From: Solirubrobacteraceae bacterium
GTDB taxonomy: Bacteria; Actinomycetota; Thermoleophilia; Solirubrobacterales; Solirubrobacteraceae
Direction: 5' to 3'
DNA: 8,153 bases
NCBI GenBank assembly: GCA_025935735.1
Contig: JAICUS010000257.1
Span: forward strand, 1 to 8,153
Under the pieces are notes generated by a model. It was not told the origin of the DNA, made no database searches, and saw nothing but the letters and a program-made list of their open reading frames with translations. The position numbers and the translations under genes are program-made. This document shows, one piece after another, positions 5,899 through 8,153 of this stretch (position 1 is the first letter of the stretch; each line of letters begins with the position of its first letter).

Positions 5899-6998
5899 AG
5901 CACCTCGATCAGCGCGCCGGCCACGCCGGCGAGTACGAGCGTCTCCACGATCGGCCGGCCGGCGATCAGCAGCGCCGCGGCGGCGGCGGCCAGGATCGCG
6001 GCCTGCCAGGCGTGGGTCACCGCGAGCGCGAGCGGGACGGCGGACCCGAGGATCGCCCCGACCGCGGCCGGGCCGGCGCCGGCCAGGAACGCCCGCGCGC
6101 CGGCGTTCCCGCGCAGCCGGTCGAACCGCGGGCCGCCGAGGAGCACGAACGCGAACGACGGCGCGAACGCCACCGCCGTGGCCAGCAGCGCCCCGCCGAC
6201 GCCCGCCGCGGCGTAGCCGACCGCCGCCACCGTGTGGGTGACGGGCCCCGGCGTGACCTGCCCGAGCGCCACCGCGTTGAGGAACTGGCCGCCGGTCATC
6301 CAGTGGTGGCGGTCGACGGCGTCGCCCTGCATCAGCGGGACGATCACGAACCCGCCGCCGTAGGACAGCGCACCGACCTTGAACGCGACCCAGGCCAGCC
6401 CGCCGGCGGCGCCGTGGGCGAGCGCGGCCGCCGGCCAGGCCAGGCCCGCGGCCGCGCGCCGGTGGCGGGCGACCTCGGCGGCGCCGCAGGCCAGCAGCGC
6501 CAGCACGACCCACGGGCCGGCCAGGAGGGCGGTGGCGGCGCCCGCGGCGGCGTAGGCGAACCAGCGCACGCCGGCCGTCCGCTGCCGGCTGGCGGGCGCG
6601 AGCGAGAGGCCCGTCCGCACCGCGACGGCGGCGACGGCGGCGCCGGAGCCGAGGCCGGCGCCGCGGATCCAGGCCGGCGGGTTCCCGGCCAGGAACACCG
6701 CGGCCAGCGCGACCATCACGAGCAGCCCGGGGAGGATGAACGCCAGGCCCCCGACCAGGCCGCCGGCGAGGCCGCCGCCGACGCGCCAGGCGGTGAAGAT
6801 CGCCAGCTGCGTCGACGCCGGGCCGGGGAGCAGGTTGCAGGCCGCCACCGCGTCCTCGAACTCGGCCGCGTCGAGGTAGCGCCGGCGCTCCACGCACAAC
6901 TCCCGCAGCAGCGCGATGTGCGCGGGCGGGCCGCCGAAGCCGAGCCAGCCGATCCGTCCCCACTCGCGCAGGACCGTGAGCAGCGGCGGCCGCGGCAT
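5895..6998 (-). CDS. chrA: CHR-family chromate transporter
   Basis: A 367-aa very hydrophobic protein of the chromate ion transporter family (long-chain form with two homologous halves), expected to span the membrane about 10-12 times and export chromate or a related oxyanion. The first half has GWLGFGGPPAHI (17-28) and NLLPGP (55-60); the second repeats them as FKVGALSYGGG (206-216) and GQVTPGPV (246-253). It is slightly shorter than the usual ~400. The ATG at 6998 has no Shine-Dalgarno; a TACGGT 6 bases upstream would suit a leaderless message. The stop overlaps that of the SDR remnant, convergent, with no terminator between. The divergent partner is a deacetylase-like gene. No chrB or other metal-resistance gene is visible, so chromate resistance itself is only inferred; many family members in environmental bacteria have untested substrates. 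Confidence 0.93.
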   Translation of the reverse strand: MPRPPLLTVLREWGRIGWLGFGGPPAHIALLRELCVERRRYLDAAEFEDAVAACNLLPGPASTQLAIFTAWRVGGGLAGGLVGGLAFILPGLLVMVALAAVFLAGNPPAWIRGAGLGSGAAVAAVAVRTGLSLAPASRQRTAGVRWFAYAAAGAATALLAGPWVVLALLACGAAEVARHRRAAAGLAWPAAALAHGAAGGLAWVAFKVGALSYGGGFVIVPLMQGDAVDRHHWMTGGQFLNAVALGQVTPGPVTHTVAAVGYAAAGVGGALLATAVAFAPSFAFVLLGGPRFDRLRGNAGARAFLAGAGPAAVGAILGSAVPLALAVTHAWQAAILAAAAAALLIAGRPIVETLVLAGVAGALIEVL

Positions 6999-7021
6999 GG
7001 CGCCACCGTACCCTGGCTGCG
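6999..7021. promoter_or_regulatory. compact divergent promoter candidate between chrA and the deacetylase-like gene
   Basis: Only 23 bp separate the two start codons. On the plus strand TACCCT (7009-7014) ends 7 bases before the ATG; on the minus strand TACGGT (7010-7005) ends 6 bases before the chrA ATG. The two -10-like hexamers share the central TA. Neither gene has a Shine-Dalgarno. This spacing fits two leaderless transcripts starting at or next to the ATGs. The -35 regions would lie inside the opposing genes. Hypothesis only. Confidence 0.35.
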
Positions 7022-7660
7022 ATGGCCGCCGAGGTCACGCTGACGTTCGACAACGGGCCGGACCCGGCGACCACGCCGCGCGTGCTCGACGCGCTGGCCG
7101 CGCGCGGCCTGCGGGCGACGTTCTTCGTGGTCGGCGAGCAACTGTCCCGGGCGCGGGCGCTCGCCGAGCGCGCGCACGCCGAGGGCCACTGGATCGGCAA
7201 CCACACCTGGACGCACCGGGCGCCGTTCGGCCGGCTCGACGACGCGAGCGCGCCGCACCGCGAGATCGAGCGCACCCAGGCGCTGATCGGCGCCCTCGCG
7301 CACCCCGACCGCCTGTTCCGGCCGGTGGGCGGCGGCGGCGAGCTCGGCCCGCACGTGCTCACGCCCGAGACGGTCGACGTGCTCGTGGCCGGCGGCTACA
7401 CGTGCGCGCTGTGGAACGCCGTCCCCGGCGACTGGCGCGACCCCGACGGCTGGGTCGAGCGCGCGCTGGAGCAGTGCCGGGGCACGGGGCGGGCGCTGCT
7501 CGTGCTGCACGACCTGCCGACCGGCGCGATGGACCACCTCGAGCGCTTCCTGGACGCCGCGCTGGCGGAGGGGATGCGCTTCATCCAGGCGTTCCCGGAG
7601 GCCTGCCTGCCGATCGTCCGCGGCGAGGTCGTCCGTTCGCTCGACCGCCTGGGCGGCTGA
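7022..7660 (+). CDS. polysaccharide deacetylase (CE4/NodB-like) family protein with TFDNGP motif
   Basis: A 212-aa single-domain protein without signal peptide, matching the carbohydrate esterase 4 fold, whose members remove N- or O-acetyl groups from chitin, peptidoglycan or xylan. The motifs are recognisable in order: TFDNGP (8-13; D10 the presumed base), HTWTH (61-65, the two metal His), FRPVGG (99-104, usual form RPPYG), DW (137-138), and LVLHD (160-164). The second Asp of TFDDGP, normally a metal ligand, is Asn here (N11), and the Pro-Tyr of motif 3 is Pro-Val. I recall TFDNGP in other annotated deacetylases, so it may define a subfamily rather than a defect. Absence of an export signal suggests a cytoplasmic substrate. 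The start is the first ATG after the 23-bp divergent gap. A hydrolytic role is likely, but substrate and even activity are uncertain. Confidence 0.85.
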   Translation: MAAEVTLTFDNGPDPATTPRVLDALAARGLRATFFVVGEQLSRARALAERAHAEGHWIGNHTWTHRAPFGRLDDASAPHREIERTQALIGALAHPDRLFRPVGGGGELGPHVLTPETVDVLVAGGYTCALWNAVPGDWRDPDGWVERALEQCRGTGRALLVLHDLPTGAMDHLERFLDAALAEGMRFIQAFPEACLPIVRGEVVRSLDRLGG

Positions 7661-7715
7661 GCGCGGCGTTGCAGCGCGCAGGAGCGCGCCGGGCGGTGGC
7701 GAAGCGGTCGGCGGG

Positions 7716-8153
7716 ATGCTCGACCTGCGCTCGCCGGACCCGCACCGGGCGGCCGCCGACCGCCGCGTCGCGCTGGTGGCGGGCGGCGGGGCGGTGGTGC
7801 TGCTGACGTTCGTGGCGGTGCTGGCCGGCGCCGGCGCGAAGGCCGTGTGGGTCGGCGGGACGCTGGCGTTCGCGCTGTTCCCCTGGCTGCTGGCGTTCAA
7901 CGGCCGCCCCTACCTGCTCGACGATGCGCTGGCCGGCAAGCCGTTCGCCGGCCGCGGCGAGCGCGCGGGCGTGTGGGCCACGGCACCCGCCGCCGGAGCG
8001 CTGCTCGCCCTCCTCTTTGTGGCCGCGCTGGGCGTCGGCGCGTTCCCCGGCCTGCTGCTCAGCCTGGCCGGCGCGGCCGGCTACACGGCGCTCATCGTCC
8101 GCTCCGAGCGCGCCTACGAGCGCGCGATCTACCTCGACCTGACCGTGCTCGAG
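7716..8153 (+). CDS. membrane protein of unknown function (5' part; runs off right edge)
   Basis: An open frame from ATG 7716 to the window end (146 codons, no stop). I do not recognise it. After a short basic N-terminus (MLDLRSPDPHRAAADRR) come four probable membrane helices, at about 18-38, 43-63, 88-108 and 109-129, with a polar Gly/Arg-rich loop between the second and third (about 65-86: NGRPYLLDDALAGKPFAGRG). A charged segment, SERAYERAIYLDLTVLE, then follows, probably cytoplasmic. Codon use (G/C at third positions throughout) supports real coding. The start is uncertain: no good Shine-Dalgarno precedes the ATG, and there is no in-frame alternative GTG nearby. It follows the deacetylase-like gene by 55 bases on the same strand and may be co-transcribed with it. 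Confidence 0.72.
   Translation, partial: MLDLRSPDPHRAAADRRVALVAGGGAVVLLTFVAVLAGAGAKAVWVGGTLAFALFPWLLAFNGRPYLLDDALAGKPFAGRGERAGVWATAPAAGALLALLFVAALGVGAFPGLLLSLAGAAGYTALIVRSERAYERAIYLDLTVLE

Noticed and set aside
4580..7660. A chromate/aromatic resistance island linking dioxygenase, SDR, transporter and deacetylase
   Set aside because: The genes face different directions, with separate promoters and no shared regulator or mobile element; adjacency alone does not support a common system.
7674..7689. GCGCGC-AGGA-GCGCGC hairpin after the deacetylase-like gene as a terminator
   Set aside because: Only 6 bp, built from a simple GC alternation that is common here, and with no U-tract; the following gene may be co-transcribed.
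5581..7900. Overlapping long minus-strand frames (593 and 394 codons) and plus-strand frames at 6012-7043 and 6916-7806
   Set aside because: All are out of frame with the transporter and the deacetylase-like protein, and translate to biased Arg/Ala/Pro sequence with no family features.
1..8153. Defence system, prophage, transposon or CRISPR array
   Set aside because: No direct-repeat array, terminal inverted repeats, transposase, integrase, nuclease or phage structural motif seen on either strand.

Overview
The window is very G+C-rich DNA with strong G/C preference at third codon positions, as in high-GC Actinobacteria. The secreted-protein style (OmpL47-like repeat, alanine-rich signal peptide, a C-terminal all-beta module ending in TTTP) and the sparse Shine-Dalgarno sequences suggest a soil-type actinobacterium, perhaps Thermoleophilia/Solirubrobacterales. 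That placement is inference, not proof.

Layout from left to right. (1) The 5' part of a GH13 alpha-glucosidase on the minus strand runs off the left edge. It is head-to-head, with a 23-bp gap, with (2) a 156-aa protein of unknown function (994-1464). After a hairpin come (3) a 977-aa secreted multidomain M1-type zinc metallopeptidase (1549-4482) and a second, perfect 14-bp-stem hairpin. Then (4) a 322-aa two-module VOC dioxygenase (4580-5548) has all metal ligands of the PcpA/LinE hydroquinone-dioxygenase group. It is followed after 1 bp by (5) the wreck of a short-chain dehydrogenase/reductase gene (5550-5898), with a large internal deletion and a separate 1-base frameshift. (6) A CHR-family chromate-type transporter lies convergent on the minus strand (5895-6998), its stop codon interlocked with that of the SDR remnant. 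It is divergent, again with a 23-bp gap, from (7) a CE4 polysaccharide-deacetylase-like protein with TFDNGP in place of TFDDGP (7022-7660). (8) The start of a small membrane protein of unknown function runs off the right edge (7716 onward).

The genes look like separate short transcription units rather than one pathway. The only plausible functional pair is the dioxygenase and the SDR, which probably once formed a small aromatic/quinone catabolic or detoxification operon that has lost its second enzyme, unless the damage is an assembly error. The GH13 enzyme, the secreted peptidase and the deacetylase-like protein fit a saprophytic life on polymers.

I found no tRNA, rRNA, CRISPR array, insertion sequence, integrase or phage gene, and nothing that amounts to a new defence or mobile system. 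The most noteworthy signals are the SDR lesion with a short inverted repeat at its junction, the multidomain M1 peptidase with its unassigned C-terminal module, the TFDNGP deacetylase, and the two compact divergent gene pairs.
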